Assembly (NCBI GenBank): GCA_963785585.1
Contig: CAWAVW010000001.1
Coordinates: forward strand, 496,001-560,000
From: Palsa-295 sp963785585
GTDB taxonomy: Bacteria; Acidobacteriota; Terriglobia; Acidiferrales; UBA7541
Reading direction: 5' to 3'
Length of the DNA: 64,000 nt
Part shown: piece by piece, positions 42,506 to 51,366 of the stretch
Layout of the letters: the number at the start of each line of letters is the position of its first letter
Position numbering within the stretch: the first letter of the stretch is position 1
The notes under the pieces: generated by a model
Database searches by the model: none
Told to the model about the DNA's origin: nothing
The model's input: only the letters and a program-made list of their open reading frames with translations
Program-made: the position numbers and the translations under genes

Positions 42506-44872
42506 CTAAACGGGATTCAATTTTGAAACATGATGGTCGAGGGTTTCGCGGACGCGGCGAGCTAAGTCGCGGGGAATGTACGGCTTCTGCAAGAGGGCGA
42601 GGCCCTGAAATTCGGATTTGTGCAGCAAGGCGATGTCTGCACTGTAGCCGGTAGCGAAGATCACGGGAACGTCTGGTTTTTCCTTGGAAATTTTGGCGTA
42701 GGCGTCTGGGCCGCTGAGCTTGGGCAGGACCACGTCGAACAGGACGATGTCGATTTCATCGCGGTGATTCTGGAATTCGCGGACGGCCTGTTCGCCGTCG
42801 GTGGCGAGGATGGTGGTGTAACCGAGGTTCGAGAGAGTTTCACGGGCGATCTCGCGGAGGCCTTCGTGATCTTCGGCGATGAGGATGGTTTCGTTGCCGC
42901 CGCGAACGGCGCCGGGATCTCCGGCCACAACGGAGACGAGTTCACCGGTGCCGGCGAGCGGCAGGTAGATGCGGAAGGTGGTGCCGACATTGAGCTTGCT
43001 GGTGACGTCCACAAAGCCGCCATGCTGGCGGACGATGCCGTAGATGGTGGCGAGGCCGAGGCCGGTTCCCTTCCCGGTTTCCTTGGTGGTGAAAAACGGC
43101 TCGAAGATGCGGTCGAGGGTGGCCTGGTCCATGCCGGTGCCGTTGTCGGTGACGGTGAGCAGGGCGAAGTCGCCGCAGTGAGCGAAGGGGTGATGGGCGC
43201 AGAACTTTTCGTCCACGGTGACGCTGGAGGATTCAATGAGAAGCGAACCGCCGCTGGGCATGGCGTCGCGCGCATTGATGCAGAGGTTCATCATCACCTG
43301 AGCGACCTGGGTGGGATCGGCGCGAACGCTGGGCGGATCGAGATGAAGGTTAAGGCGGATTTCGATGTTGCTGCCGATGACTTTTTCCAGAAGGCTGAGA
43401 GTTTCGGTGACGGTGTGATTCAGGTCGATATTGCGGGGCTCGAGAATCTGGCGGCGCGCAAAGGCGAGAAGCTGCTGGGTGAGCGCGGCGGCGCGTTCGG
43501 CTTGCTGGCGGACTTTATCGAAGTGGCGCTGGAGGCGCGAGGCGGGCTCGGTTTCCTCGATGCCGAGCTCGGCCCAACCGAGAATGGCGCCGATCATGTT
43601 GTTGAAGTCGTGGGCGATGCCGCCGGCCAGCTGGCCGATGGCTTCGAATTTCTGAACTTGCGCCAGTTGTTTTTCGAGGGCCAGGCGGTCGGAAATATCC
43701 TCGACGATGTACTCGATACACTCGGCTTTGTGGGCGAGGTCTTTGGTGCGGCGGCCGATGAGGCGAACGGTGATGCGCTGATCGGATTTTCTTTTCCAGT
43801 CCACCGTGGCTTCGACGCGCTCGTGGCGGCGGCATTTCTGGGCGAGATCGAGGAAGACGGCGGGATCGCAAAACACGACGGAGGAATTGCGGAGGAGCAG
43901 GAAGTCTTCGGATGAGGCGTAGCCGAGCATTTTGACGACGGCGGGATTGGCGTCCAGAAGAGTGCCGTCGGAAGTGGCCCAATAAATTCCGAAAGAAGCG
44001 TTGTCCACCAGGCCGCGGTAGCGGGCTTCGATTTCGCGGACGGCTTCTTCGGAGCGCTTGCGTTCGGTGATATCGAGAATGCTGGCGCGGATGGTCTGGC
44101 GGCTGGGCGAAGGCAAACGGACGAGATGAACTTCACAGGCGATTTCTTCGTCCTGCGAGTTGCGGTAGGTCCACTCGAAGGCGGGAGTGGCGCCGTTGGC
44201 GGTGCGTTCGAACCAATCGCGAGCGGCGACGGCGGAGTGGCGGCCGTCGGGCTGAAAGGGAGGGCTGAGTTCGCCGGGGCCGCGGAGCATGAGCTGTTCG
44301 CGGCTGAGGCGGAACAGGCGAAGGGCGTTGTTATTGCAGTCGATGAAGGTGCCTTTTTCGATATCGAGAACGACGATGGCTTCGGGAGCGTTTTCGACGA
44401 GGGTGCGGAAGTGGGCTTCGCTTTCGCGGAGGGCGTTGGCGGCTTTGCGTTCGGCTTCGCGGAGGAGCTGCTCTTCGCGGGCGCGAAGGATGGCCATGGG
44501 CAGGCGAGCGAGCTGATGCTTGAGGACGTAGTCGGTGATGCCGAGCTTGATGCATTCGACGGCTTTTCCGTCGCCCAGAGTGCCGGTGAGAAGGATGAGG
44601 GGAATATCCTGGCCGAATTTTACGATTTCGGTGAGGGCGTCGATGCCGGTCCATCCGGGCATGCGGAAGTCGGAAAGAACCATATCGACGGGTTGGGCGC
44701 GCAATTTTTCGACGAAAGCGGCGCGGGTGGAAACGGTGTCAATTTGCAGGGCGAGGCCGGATTTTTTCAATTCATTGAGGGTGAGGGCGAGGTCCTCCGG
44801 ACTGTCTTCAGCAATGAGGACATGCATCATGCTGTAGTGCGGCACGGAATCGCTCGAAGAAGTACGAAACAT
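42506..44872 (-). CDS. Hybrid histidine kinase: REC-PAS-PAS-kinase-REC
   Basis: The 788-residue protein has, in order: an N-terminal receiver (VLIAEDSPEDLALTLNELKK, phosphoacceptor D68 in VLSDFRMPG), a PAS domain (HFRTLVENAPEAIVVLDIEK), a second PAS (RYRGLVDNASFGIYWATSDG), an HisKA segment with the phosphorylatable His in GGIAHDFNNMIGAILGWAEL, an ATPase domain (TVTDNGTGMD, TGLGLATIYGIVRQHGG) and a C-terminal receiver with Asp in DIVLFDVVLPKLSG. No membrane helix is visible, so it is cytosolic. It is the last gene of a four-gene signalling operon and may collect phosphoryl groups from the Rcp1-type regulator or a kinase upstream. Confidence 0.93.
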   Translation of the reverse strand: MFRTSSSDSVPHYSMMHVLIAEDSPEDLALTLNELKKSGLALQIDTVSTRAAFVEKLRAQPVDMVLSDFRMPGWTGIDALTEIVKFGQDIPLILLTGTLGDGKAVECIKLGITDYVLKHQLARLPMAILRAREEQLLREAERKAANALRESEAHFRTLVENAPEAIVVLDIEKGTFIDCNNNALRLFRLSREQLMLRGPGELSPPFQPDGRHSAVAARDWFERTANGATPAFEWTYRNSQDEEIACEVHLVRLPSPSRQTIRASILDITERKRSEEAVREIEARYRGLVDNASFGIYWATSDGTLLDANPAVVKMLGYASSEDFLLLRNSSVVFCDPAVFLDLAQKCRRHERVEATVDWKRKSDQRITVRLIGRRTKDLAHKAECIEYIVEDISDRLALEKQLAQVQKFEAIGQLAGGIAHDFNNMIGAILGWAELGIEETEPASRLQRHFDKVRQQAERAAALTQQLLAFARRQILEPRNIDLNHTVTETLSLLEKVIGSNIEIRLNLHLDPPSVRADPTQVAQVMMNLCINARDAMPSGGSLLIESSSVTVDEKFCAHHPFAHCGDFALLTVTDNGTGMDQATLDRIFEPFFTTKETGKGTGLGLATIYGIVRQHGGFVDVTSKLNVGTTFRIYLPLAGTGELVSVVAGDPGAVRGGNETILIAEDHEGLREIARETLSNLGYTTILATDGEQAVREFQNHRDEIDIVLFDVVLPKLSGPDAYAKISKEKPDVPVIFATGYSADIALLHKSEFQGLALLQKPYIPRDLARRVRETLDHHVSKLNPV

Positions 44873-44885
44873 GCGGCCAAGACTC

Positions 44886-45350
44886 CTACACAGCGGTGAA
44901 TGCGCCCTGGGGCGGTTTGCGGTTCACCAGCAGCCAATAGAGGCCGAGGCGGTGAACGACTTCCTGAAATTCGCTGAAGCTGACGGGTTTCTGGATGTAG
45001 CTGTTGACGCCGAGTTGATAGCCGGTGGCCATGTCGTATTCCTCCTGCGAGGAGGTGAGCAGGATGACCGGGATGGCTTTTGTGCGCGGGCTGGTTTTGA
45101 GCTCCTCGAGGACTTTGAGTCCATCGATTTTGGGGAGCTTTAGATCGAGCAAGACCATGGAGGGACGGGCGTCTTCGCGGCGGGTTGCGTACTGGCCGCG
45201 ACAGAACATGAAATCCAGAGCTTCGGCGCCGTCGTGAACGTGGAGGATGTGATTGACGATTTTGCTTTTCCGCAAAGCGTGCAGGGTGAGTTCGGCGTCG
45301 GAAGGGTTGTCTTCGACGAGCAGGATTTCGATGGGATCGTTATCAAGCAT
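44886..45350 (-). CDS. Rcp1-type single-domain response regulator
   Basis: The 154-residue protein is a stand-alone receiver: ILLVEDNPSDAELTLHALRK, phosphoacceptor D69 in MVLLDLKLPKIDG, LLTSSQEEYDMATGYQLGVN and the Lys in YIQKPVSFSEF. The pattern matches Rcp1, the partner of cyanobacterial phytochrome Cph1 and related kinases, and the C-terminal tail is family-like. It has no output domain and would act through protein contact. Its start overlaps the end of the CHASE3 kinase gene by eight bases, so translation is coupled. Confidence 0.93.
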   Translation of the reverse strand: MLDNDPIEILLVEDNPSDAELTLHALRKSKIVNHILHVHDGAEALDFMFCRGQYATRREDARPSMVLLDLKLPKIDGLKVLEELKTSPRTKAIPVILLTSSQEEYDMATGYQLGVNSYIQKPVSFSEFQEVVHRLGLYWLLVNRKPPQGAFTAV

Positions 45351-46899
45351 GATTCACCTTTTCCATGGCGAGTTCTTTGGCGACTTCTTTGGCGACTTCG
45401 GCTTGCGCGCCCAACGTGAAATAGAAAGTGGCGCCGCAACCGAGCTGCGATTCGGCGCGGACCGAGCCGCCGTGGCGATGCACGATGCGCTGCACGGTAG
45501 CCAGGCCGATGCCGGTGCCTTCGAAGTCCTCCTGGCGATGCAAGCGCTGGAAAACTCCAAAGAGCTTATCGGCATATTGAGGGTCGAAGCCCACTCCGTT
45601 GTCGCGAACAAAAATTGTGGAGATGCCGCCGGACTGGACTGCGCCGATTTGAATGGCGGGAGAGGAAGCGTGGCGAGTGAACTTGACGGCGTTCTGGATG
45701 AGATTAGAGAAGACTAATTGCAGGAGGCCGGGATCGCAATTCAGATCGGGCAACTCATCAATCGACCAGCGGACGGGATTTTCCGGGTTGGTGGAACGGA
45801 TGTCGTCCACGATGTGAGTGACGAGGTCATGGACCGCGACGCGGCGTCGCACGAGTTCCTTGCGTCCAATTCGGGAAAGATCGAGCAGGTCGTCGATCAA
45901 GCGGCCCATTTGCGTGACGGCGTGGCTGATGCGGTCGAGGTGGCGGCGGGCTTCTTCGGTGAGTTGAGAAGCAAACTCCTCCTGCAGGATGCGGGAGAAA
46001 CCATCCACGTGGCGAAGCGGAGCGCGAAGATCGTGGGAAACGGAATAGCAGAAGGCGTCGAGTTCGCGGTTGGAAAGAGTGAGAGCATGAGTGCGCTCGT
46101 CCACGCGCAACTCCAGAGAGGCGTTGAGTTCTTCCACCTGTTTCTGGGCGTGTTTGCGGCGGTCGATTTCGGCTTCGAGGGCCAGGTTGGCGGCGCGCAG
46201 ATCCTGGGTGCGGCGGCGGACGCGGTCTTCCAGTTCGGTTTGGGTTTCGCGGAGTTCGCGCTGGATGGCGGCGCGCTTGCGCATTTCGTTGCGAAGAATG
46301 AAAGCACATAGAACGGAAAGAAGGATGGCGCTCAGGTAGCCGGCGACGATGAAGTCGGCAGCGCGCCGCGAACCATCATCCATGGCGTAGCGGCGAAGCA
46401 GAAGCAAGCGATCCTCTTCGCCCTGCATTTGGGTGGCGAGGTCGTCGATTTGATGAAGCAGGCCAACGCGTTCGGCGGAGAGAGCGCGCGCAGGCAGGAG
46501 CGCCGCGGGCTCCACCGCGGGAGAATCGACGGAAGATTGCAACAGGCCGAGAAAACGATCCATCGCCGGGGCCAGTCGTTGCACGCGCTGTTGCTGGGAG
46601 TAGTTGTCGGCGGTGAGGTCCCGCAAGTCGCGCTCGGCCAATAGGATTTCCCGGCGGGATTTTTGCAGTTGAGCGAGCGCCTGCGGGTCGCGGGTGCCGG
46701 CGAATTCGAAGGAGAGATTTTCGGATTGTTCGACGGCGGCGCGGAGGTCGTCGAGGCGGCGAAGAATGACGTTGGAGTGGCGAGCCCACTGGCGCATGTC
46801 GTCCGCGTCGTTGGAGTGTTTGTAGGAAAGAATGCCAACCGCTATGAGAATGAGGATTGCGAGTCCGTACGCGGTGGCGAGTCTGGTTTGAAACTTCAT
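45343..46899 (-). CDS. Membrane histidine kinase with CHASE3-type sensor
   Basis: The 518-residue kinase has one N-terminal helix (LATAYGLAILILIAVGILSY), an extracytoplasmic helical domain of the CHASE3 type (NDADDMRQWARHSNVILRRL, SENLSFEFAGTRDP), a second helix (YLSAILLSVLCAFIL), a coiled coil, then a kinase core with SYSVSHDLRAPLRHVDGFSR, N box QLVFSNLIQNAVKFT and G boxes VRDNGVGFD and GTGIGLATVQRIVHRHGG. The phytochrome-like core is nearly the same as that of the gene upstream, so they are paralogues. Its last codons contain a 12-base tandem repeat that overlaps the next gene. Partner: the Rcp1-type regulator. Confidence 0.93.
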   Translation of the reverse strand: MKFQTRLATAYGLAILILIAVGILSYKHSNDADDMRQWARHSNVILRRLDDLRAAVEQSENLSFEFAGTRDPQALAQLQKSRREILLAERDLRDLTADNYSQQQRVQRLAPAMDRFLGLLQSSVDSPAVEPAALLPARALSAERVGLLHQIDDLATQMQGEEDRLLLLRRYAMDDGSRRAADFIVAGYLSAILLSVLCAFILRNEMRKRAAIQRELRETQTELEDRVRRRTQDLRAANLALEAEIDRRKHAQKQVEELNASLELRVDERTHALTLSNRELDAFCYSVSHDLRAPLRHVDGFSRILQEEFASQLTEEARRHLDRISHAVTQMGRLIDDLLDLSRIGRKELVRRRVAVHDLVTHIVDDIRSTNPENPVRWSIDELPDLNCDPGLLQLVFSNLIQNAVKFTRHASSPAIQIGAVQSGGISTIFVRDNGVGFDPQYADKLFGVFQRLHRQEDFEGTGIGLATVQRIVHRHGGSVRAESQLGCGATFYFTLGAQAEVAKEVAKELAMEKVNHA

Positions 46900-46932
46900 G
46901 AGCGTCGCGCCTCCGTAAAGTCCGGGAGCAAA

Positions 46933-49416
46933 TCAGGGTTCCGACACGGGCAACAGCGAATCGAGATTCTGGGTCTCGTCGGCCAGCGCGGGCTGCGAGC
47001 CCGGGCCGAGCGTGAAATAAAAAGTGGAGCCGCGGTCCAGTTCGGATTCGGCCCAAATCCTGCCGCCGTGGCGCTGGATGATGCGCTGAACGGTGGCCAG
47101 ACCGATGCCCGTGCCTTCAAATTTTTCCTGCGGATGAAGTCGCTGAAAGACACCGAACAATTTGCCGGCGAACTGCGGGTCAAAGCCAACGCCGTTGTCG
47201 CGGACGAAGAAAACGGCTTCGTCATTCATCGACTGGGAGCCTATTTCGATGAACGCATTGGAGCGCCCGCGGGTGAATTTCACGGCGTTGGACAATAAAT
47301 TGATAAAGACGAGTTTCAGGAGGCCCGGGTCGCAATCGACGGTCGGAAGCAGTTCGACGCGCCACTCGATGCTGCGGGCCGGATCTCCGGGAGGCAATTC
47401 CGCAATGGCGGCTTTGACGACATCGCCGAGAGGAATTTTTTCCGTGACGAATTCCCGGCGGCCAATGTGAGCGAGCTTGATGAGATCGTCGACGAGCTGG
47501 CCCATGTTGCTGGTGGCCTTGACGATGCGGGTGAGGTAGGAGCGGGCGTCGTCGGGAAGAGCGGAGGAAAAATCCTCGAGCAGGATGCGGGCGAAGCCGT
47601 CGATATGGCGAAGAGGCGCGCGGAGATCGTGAGAAACGGAATAGCTGAACGATTCGAGTTCGTTGTTGGCGCGAACCAGCTCCGCGGTGCGCTCTTCGAC
47701 GCGGCGCTCCAGGCCGGCGTTGAGCGCGACGATTTCGTCTTCCTTGTTGCGGCGGTCGGTAATGTCCAGATTCACGCCGACCAGGCGAAGGAAGCGGCCA
47801 TCGCGATCGAAAAAAAGCTGGCCTTGCGCGCGAATCCAGCGGACCTGGCCATCCGCGCGCAGAATCCGGTATTCGTTCACGTAGGGTTTGCGCTCGGCGA
47901 TGGCGGCTTCGACGATGGTGGCGGCGCGGGCGCGGTCCAGCGGATGAACCATGGAAAGCCAACTGCCGCGCGTGCCGCCGAACGTGCCCTCGGCCAGGCC
48001 GTATAGCTCTTCCATTCCGGGCGACCAGGTGGAGCGATTGGTGGCGCCGTCAATTTCGAAGGTGCCGATCCGGGCAACCTTCTGTGCGAGCGCAACACTT
48101 TCCTGGCTTTTGAGCAAGCCGGCGTTGGCGGTGGCCAGCTCCTGGGTACGAGCGTTGACGCGCTGCTCGAGAAATTCATTCACGTCGCGAAGATCCTGCT
48201 GGATGCGGCGGCGATCGGTGACGTCGCGGATGGCGCTGGAAATCAGAGTCCCTTCGGCGGTTTCGAGCGGGCTCAAACTGACTTCGACGGGAAATTCGGA
48301 GCCGTCTTTTTTGCGGCCGAAGAGCTCGATGTTTTCTCCCATGGAACGGCTGGCAGGACACTGAGAATAGAGGACGCGCGCCTGAATGTGTTCGGCGCGG
48401 AAGCGATCGGGGACTACGATCTCGACGGGCTGGCCGATCAGTTCGGAGCGGGAGTAACCGAATAGAACTTCGGCGCGGGCGTTGACGAGTTGAATCCGGC
48501 CATCGCCATTGACGATCACCATGGCGTCTGGAGCGGATTCGAGCAGGCCCCGAAATTTTTCCTCTTCCTGGCGACGAGCGGTGATATCGCGATTGCTTTC
48601 CAGAACCGAGATGGGATTTCCTTCGGGCGAAGTGCGCAGGGCCCAGCGGCTGGAGACGATGCGCTTCGAACCGTCGCGGCAGGTGTGGATCAGTTCGCCT
48701 TCCCACGTTCCCTTTTCGAAGACCTCCGCTTCGATCTCCGCCAGCGGACGAGGAAAGACGGTTTGGAGAAGGTTGTGGCTGATTTGTCCCTGGGCTTCTT
48801 CCCTTTTCCAGCCGTAGAGACGTTCGGCGGCGCGATTCCAAAAACCGATCTGGCGCTCCAGGGAGCGGACGAAGATCGCGTCGTGAGTCAATTCGAGCAA
48901 TTCGGCTTGCTCGCGAAAGTGCGCTTCCTGCAAACGGAGATGCTCTTCGAGCTTGCGGCGCTCTTCAATTTCGCGTTCCAGGGCGGAGTTGGCACGAATC
49001 CACTGATCGACATTCGGAATGTGAACCAGGCGTGGCGCGGCGCGAGACAGGACGATGGCGGTGGATACCGAAGCGAGCGCGGTGATGGCCTTAATCGCAC
49101 CGGCGAGCCAGTATTGGGTGTGCCAAAGATTCCAGACCTCCATCAAGTGCGTGGCGCCGCAGGCGACAATGAAAACTCCGAACAGCGAGACGAGCCAGCC
49201 GAAAGGAAGGTCGCGACGTTTGCGAATGAACCAAAGCAGCGTGACCGGAATGGTGAAATACGACAGAGCGATCAAAACATCCGAAACGACGTGCAGCCAG
49301 ATCAGATAGGGATTCCAGAGATAGCAAAAGCCATGGGGACTGAAATCGTTTGGTTCGAAGCCACGGATCGAGGCCAGGAAAGGCGAGAAGGTTGCGAGCT
49401 GGCCGACGAGAACCAT
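46933..49416 (-). CDS. Histidine kinase with ethylene-receptor-like copper-binding membrane domain and several PAS domains
   Basis: The 827-residue kinase begins with three membrane helices whose residues match the ethylene-binding domain of plant ETR1 at identical spacing: Asp46, Tyr53, Ile56-Pro57, Phe82-Ile83, Cys86 and His90, in VVSDVLIALSYFTIP and FGVFIVACGATHL. In ETR1 the Cys and His hold the copper ion needed for ethylene binding (family knowledge). A Lys109 in the third helix parallels ETR1 Lys91; the ETR1 Glu38 position is Thr59. Then come about three PAS domains (AELLELTHDAIFVRSLERQI, LLESAPDAMVIVNGDGRIQL, RIGTFEIDG), a coiled coil and a phytochrome-like core with SYSVSHDLRAPLRHIDGFAR. 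I used the ATG at 49416 (AAGGAG upstream); the frame continues to 49473. It leads a four-gene operon. Confidence 0.9.
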   Translation of the reverse strand: MVLVGQLATFSPFLASIRGFEPNDFSPHGFCYLWNPYLIWLHVVSDVLIALSYFTIPVTLLWFIRKRRDLPFGWLVSLFGVFIVACGATHLMEVWNLWHTQYWLAGAIKAITALASVSTAIVLSRAAPRLVHIPNVDQWIRANSALEREIEERRKLEEHLRLQEAHFREQAELLELTHDAIFVRSLERQIGFWNRAAERLYGWKREEAQGQISHNLLQTVFPRPLAEIEAEVFEKGTWEGELIHTCRDGSKRIVSSRWALRTSPEGNPISVLESNRDITARRQEEEKFRGLLESAPDAMVIVNGDGRIQLVNARAEVLFGYSRSELIGQPVEIVVPDRFRAEHIQARVLYSQCPASRSMGENIELFGRKKDGSEFPVEVSLSPLETAEGTLISSAIRDVTDRRRIQQDLRDVNEFLEQRVNARTQELATANAGLLKSQESVALAQKVARIGTFEIDGATNRSTWSPGMEELYGLAEGTFGGTRGSWLSMVHPLDRARAATIVEAAIAERKPYVNEYRILRADGQVRWIRAQGQLFFDRDGRFLRLVGVNLDITDRRNKEDEIVALNAGLERRVEERTAELVRANNELESFSYSVSHDLRAPLRHIDGFARILLEDFSSALPDDARSYLTRIVKATSNMGQLVDDLIKLAHIGRREFVTEKIPLGDVVKAAIAELPPGDPARSIEWRVELLPTVDCDPGLLKLVFINLLSNAVKFTRGRSNAFIEIGSQSMNDEAVFFVRDNGVGFDPQFAGKLFGVFQRLHPQEKFEGTGIGLATVQRIIQRHGGRIWAESELDRGSTFYFTLGPGSQPALADETQNLDSLLPVSEP

Positions 49417-49591
49417 GAAACTCCTTCGCGAGAGAAGGCGCGAATCAACGCAAGAGCATGCGAGGAAAGGCACCGGTACGAAGGAATAATCGGAAGAAGG
49501 GGAAGAAACTTCTACGCTGGTTCACAACGGAACAGCAACGTGGAAAGACGAGCAATTGAACTCGCCTTGCATGGAAACGCCGCGAGCCGAA

Positions 49592-50218
49592 TTACTGCGC
49601 CCGGGCAGCCGGAGGATGAGCGGTGAAGTAATCGCTCAGGCTGGCGGCAACTTCGGTCATGGCGGCATGAACGTTCTGATCGAGAGCCATGACGATGTCT
49701 GGAACAGCCGTGCCCTGAACTGGCTGATCGTGATTGTAAATGTGTTGCCAAACGACGGCGTGACTGGCGGGATCGTACAATTCGAGTTGCAGCGTGAAAC
49801 GGGCGACGAGCGAGGGTTTATCGACGCCGTAGAGGCCGATCAGATGGCCGCGGAGCACGTAATCGCCGCGTACGCTGCTGCTGACGCGGGAGACAGCGCG
49901 GTATTGACCGGTTCCGCGCAGAGTGGCAACAAGGGCCGACTGAATCATATCGGCGGGCGGTTCGGACCAGCGGTCGTAATCGTACGTGCCCAGTTGCACC
50001 GGGCCGGAACCGTATACGAGACGGTTGTCACGATAGAGCTGCGAGGTGACCATGCGGCCGACCAGCAGGCTGATGGGAAAGGTGGAGCTGGGAGAAACGG
50101 CGGGCGCCGGTGTGACATCGATGACGTAGTACTTAATGGCGCGCGGGGCGCCACATCCGGCTACGAGTGAAGCCAGAAGGATTGAAAGTCCTGCAAGACG
50201 GCTGCGACGGCTGAACAC
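49592..50218 (-). CDS. PqiC/YmbA-like lipoprotein of an MCE lipid-transport system
   Basis: The 208-residue protein has a lipoprotein signal peptide with lipobox LVAGC (Cys at residue 22) and the ABC-transport auxiliary (DUF330-like) pattern: KYYVIDVTPAP, SLLVGRMVTSQLYRDNRLVY, YDYDRWSEPPADMIQSALVA and a long final helix (NVHAAMTEVAASLSDYF). PqiC-type proteins sit in the outer membrane facing the periplasm and help MCE systems pass lipids. It ends the cluster with mlaD, mlaF, mlaE and a STAS gene, all in one direction. Confidence 0.85.
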   Translation of the reverse strand: MFSRRSRLAGLSILLASLVAGCGAPRAIKYYVIDVTPAPAVSPSSTFPISLLVGRMVTSQLYRDNRLVYGSGPVQLGTYDYDRWSEPPADMIQSALVATLRGTGQYRAVSRVSSSVRGDYVLRGHLIGLYGVDKPSLVARFTLQLELYDPASHAVVWQHIYNHDQPVQGTAVPDIVMALDQNVHAAMTEVAASLSDYFTAHPPAARAQ

Positions 50219-50284
50219 GCTTGGCTCCCTCCGGCTGCAAATCTAAAACTGCTGCGCCTCGAACCTTACAAATACAATCCGCAA

Positions 50285-51259
50285 CTACTTTGGCAACTCG
50301 GAGCCGGGCTTGTGCGGCTTCGGTTCGGAATCACGAAGCAACGTATAGGGCCGGGTCTTGATGGTTGCGGTGAAATCGTTCAAGTTCTCCGTGGTTTCGC
50401 GGAGATTTTCGATGATCTCGTCGATATTTTCAGAATTGTCGGTAATGGTGCCGTTGAGCTGGGCGACGGCGGTGTTGGCGTTCGCCAGCGTGGCTTTCAA
50501 ATCCTTGACGGCCTGGCGAATATCGGCGCGATTGTCGCCGAGCATGCCGTTGATCTTGTCGAGGGCCTGATTGGCGTTGTCGGTGGCCTTGTCGAATTTG
50601 TCGATCAGCGGTTTCAGCTTGGTGGTGGCGTCGTTGACGTTATTCAGAGTGGAGCGAACCAGCGGACGATCTTCCTGCAACATGCCGCGGAGATGGCCGA
50701 GGCTGGCGGAAATGTTGTCGCGGTTGTTGTCGTTGAGCAGATCGTTGACGCGATCGAGAGTGACTTTCAGTTCGACGACACGACTGTTCAGGTTAGCGAT
50801 CAGCTGATTGGCCTGGGGCGCGAGGTCGTTGATGGCTCCGGCGATATCGGAAAAGCTGACGGGCTCAGCGGATTTCAAAATGTAGTCTTTCGGAGCGCGC
50901 GGAGCCGCGGCGGTGCCCGGCTTAATGCCCAGGAAATTTTCGCCGAGCGGGCTGGTGCTGGTGATCAGCACGCTGCTATCGGTCTTGACCGGAATATCGG
51001 GGTGAACGTCGAAATCCACTTCCATGCGCGTGGGATCGCTGGGGTCGACGAAAACTTTTTTGACGCGGCCAATGGGAGGGCCACCGGCGTAGCGGACTTC
51101 GCTGCCGGGCCCGAGACCGCCGGCGTTCTTGAGATAGGTGCGGAAAGGAGTGTCGTTGCCGTTGAAGGACCCCGACAGAATGAAGATGGTGACGATGAGC
51201 AAGGCCGCGACAATGATTACAAACAGTCCTACAAATGCCTGCTCTTTCTTCGAATCCAT
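50285..51259 (-). CDS. mlaD: MCE-domain protein MlaD-like
   Basis: The 324-residue protein has one N-terminal helix (AFVGLFVIIVAALLIVTIFI), the MCE domain (NAGGLGPGSEVRYAGGPPIG, STSPLGENFLGIKPG) and a long C-terminal coiled coil with Asn/Asp/Lys (LNDNNRDNISASLGHLRGML and onward). MlaD proteins form hexameric rings that carry phospholipids across the periplasm. Such an extended coil is seen in larger MCE proteins. It comes after mlaF and before the lipoprotein gene. Confidence 0.9.
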   Translation of the reverse strand: MDSKKEQAFVGLFVIIVAALLIVTIFILSGSFNGNDTPFRTYLKNAGGLGPGSEVRYAGGPPIGRVKKVFVDPSDPTRMEVDFDVHPDIPVKTDSSVLITSTSPLGENFLGIKPGTAAAPRAPKDYILKSAEPVSFSDIAGAINDLAPQANQLIANLNSRVVELKVTLDRVNDLLNDNNRDNISASLGHLRGMLQEDRPLVRSTLNNVNDATTKLKPLIDKFDKATDNANQALDKINGMLGDNRADIRQAVKDLKATLANANTAVAQLNGTITDNSENIDEIIENLRETTENLNDFTATIKTRPYTLLRDSEPKPHKPGSELPK

Positions 51260-51366
51260 TCCGTTTCCTCGGTAATTTCCGCGGGGGGCACCGCGTTTCC
51301 CACTCAGTGGCGGGAGTATAGCACGACAAATCTTTTACGCCAGTACGACTGCAAAACGAGCAAGGA

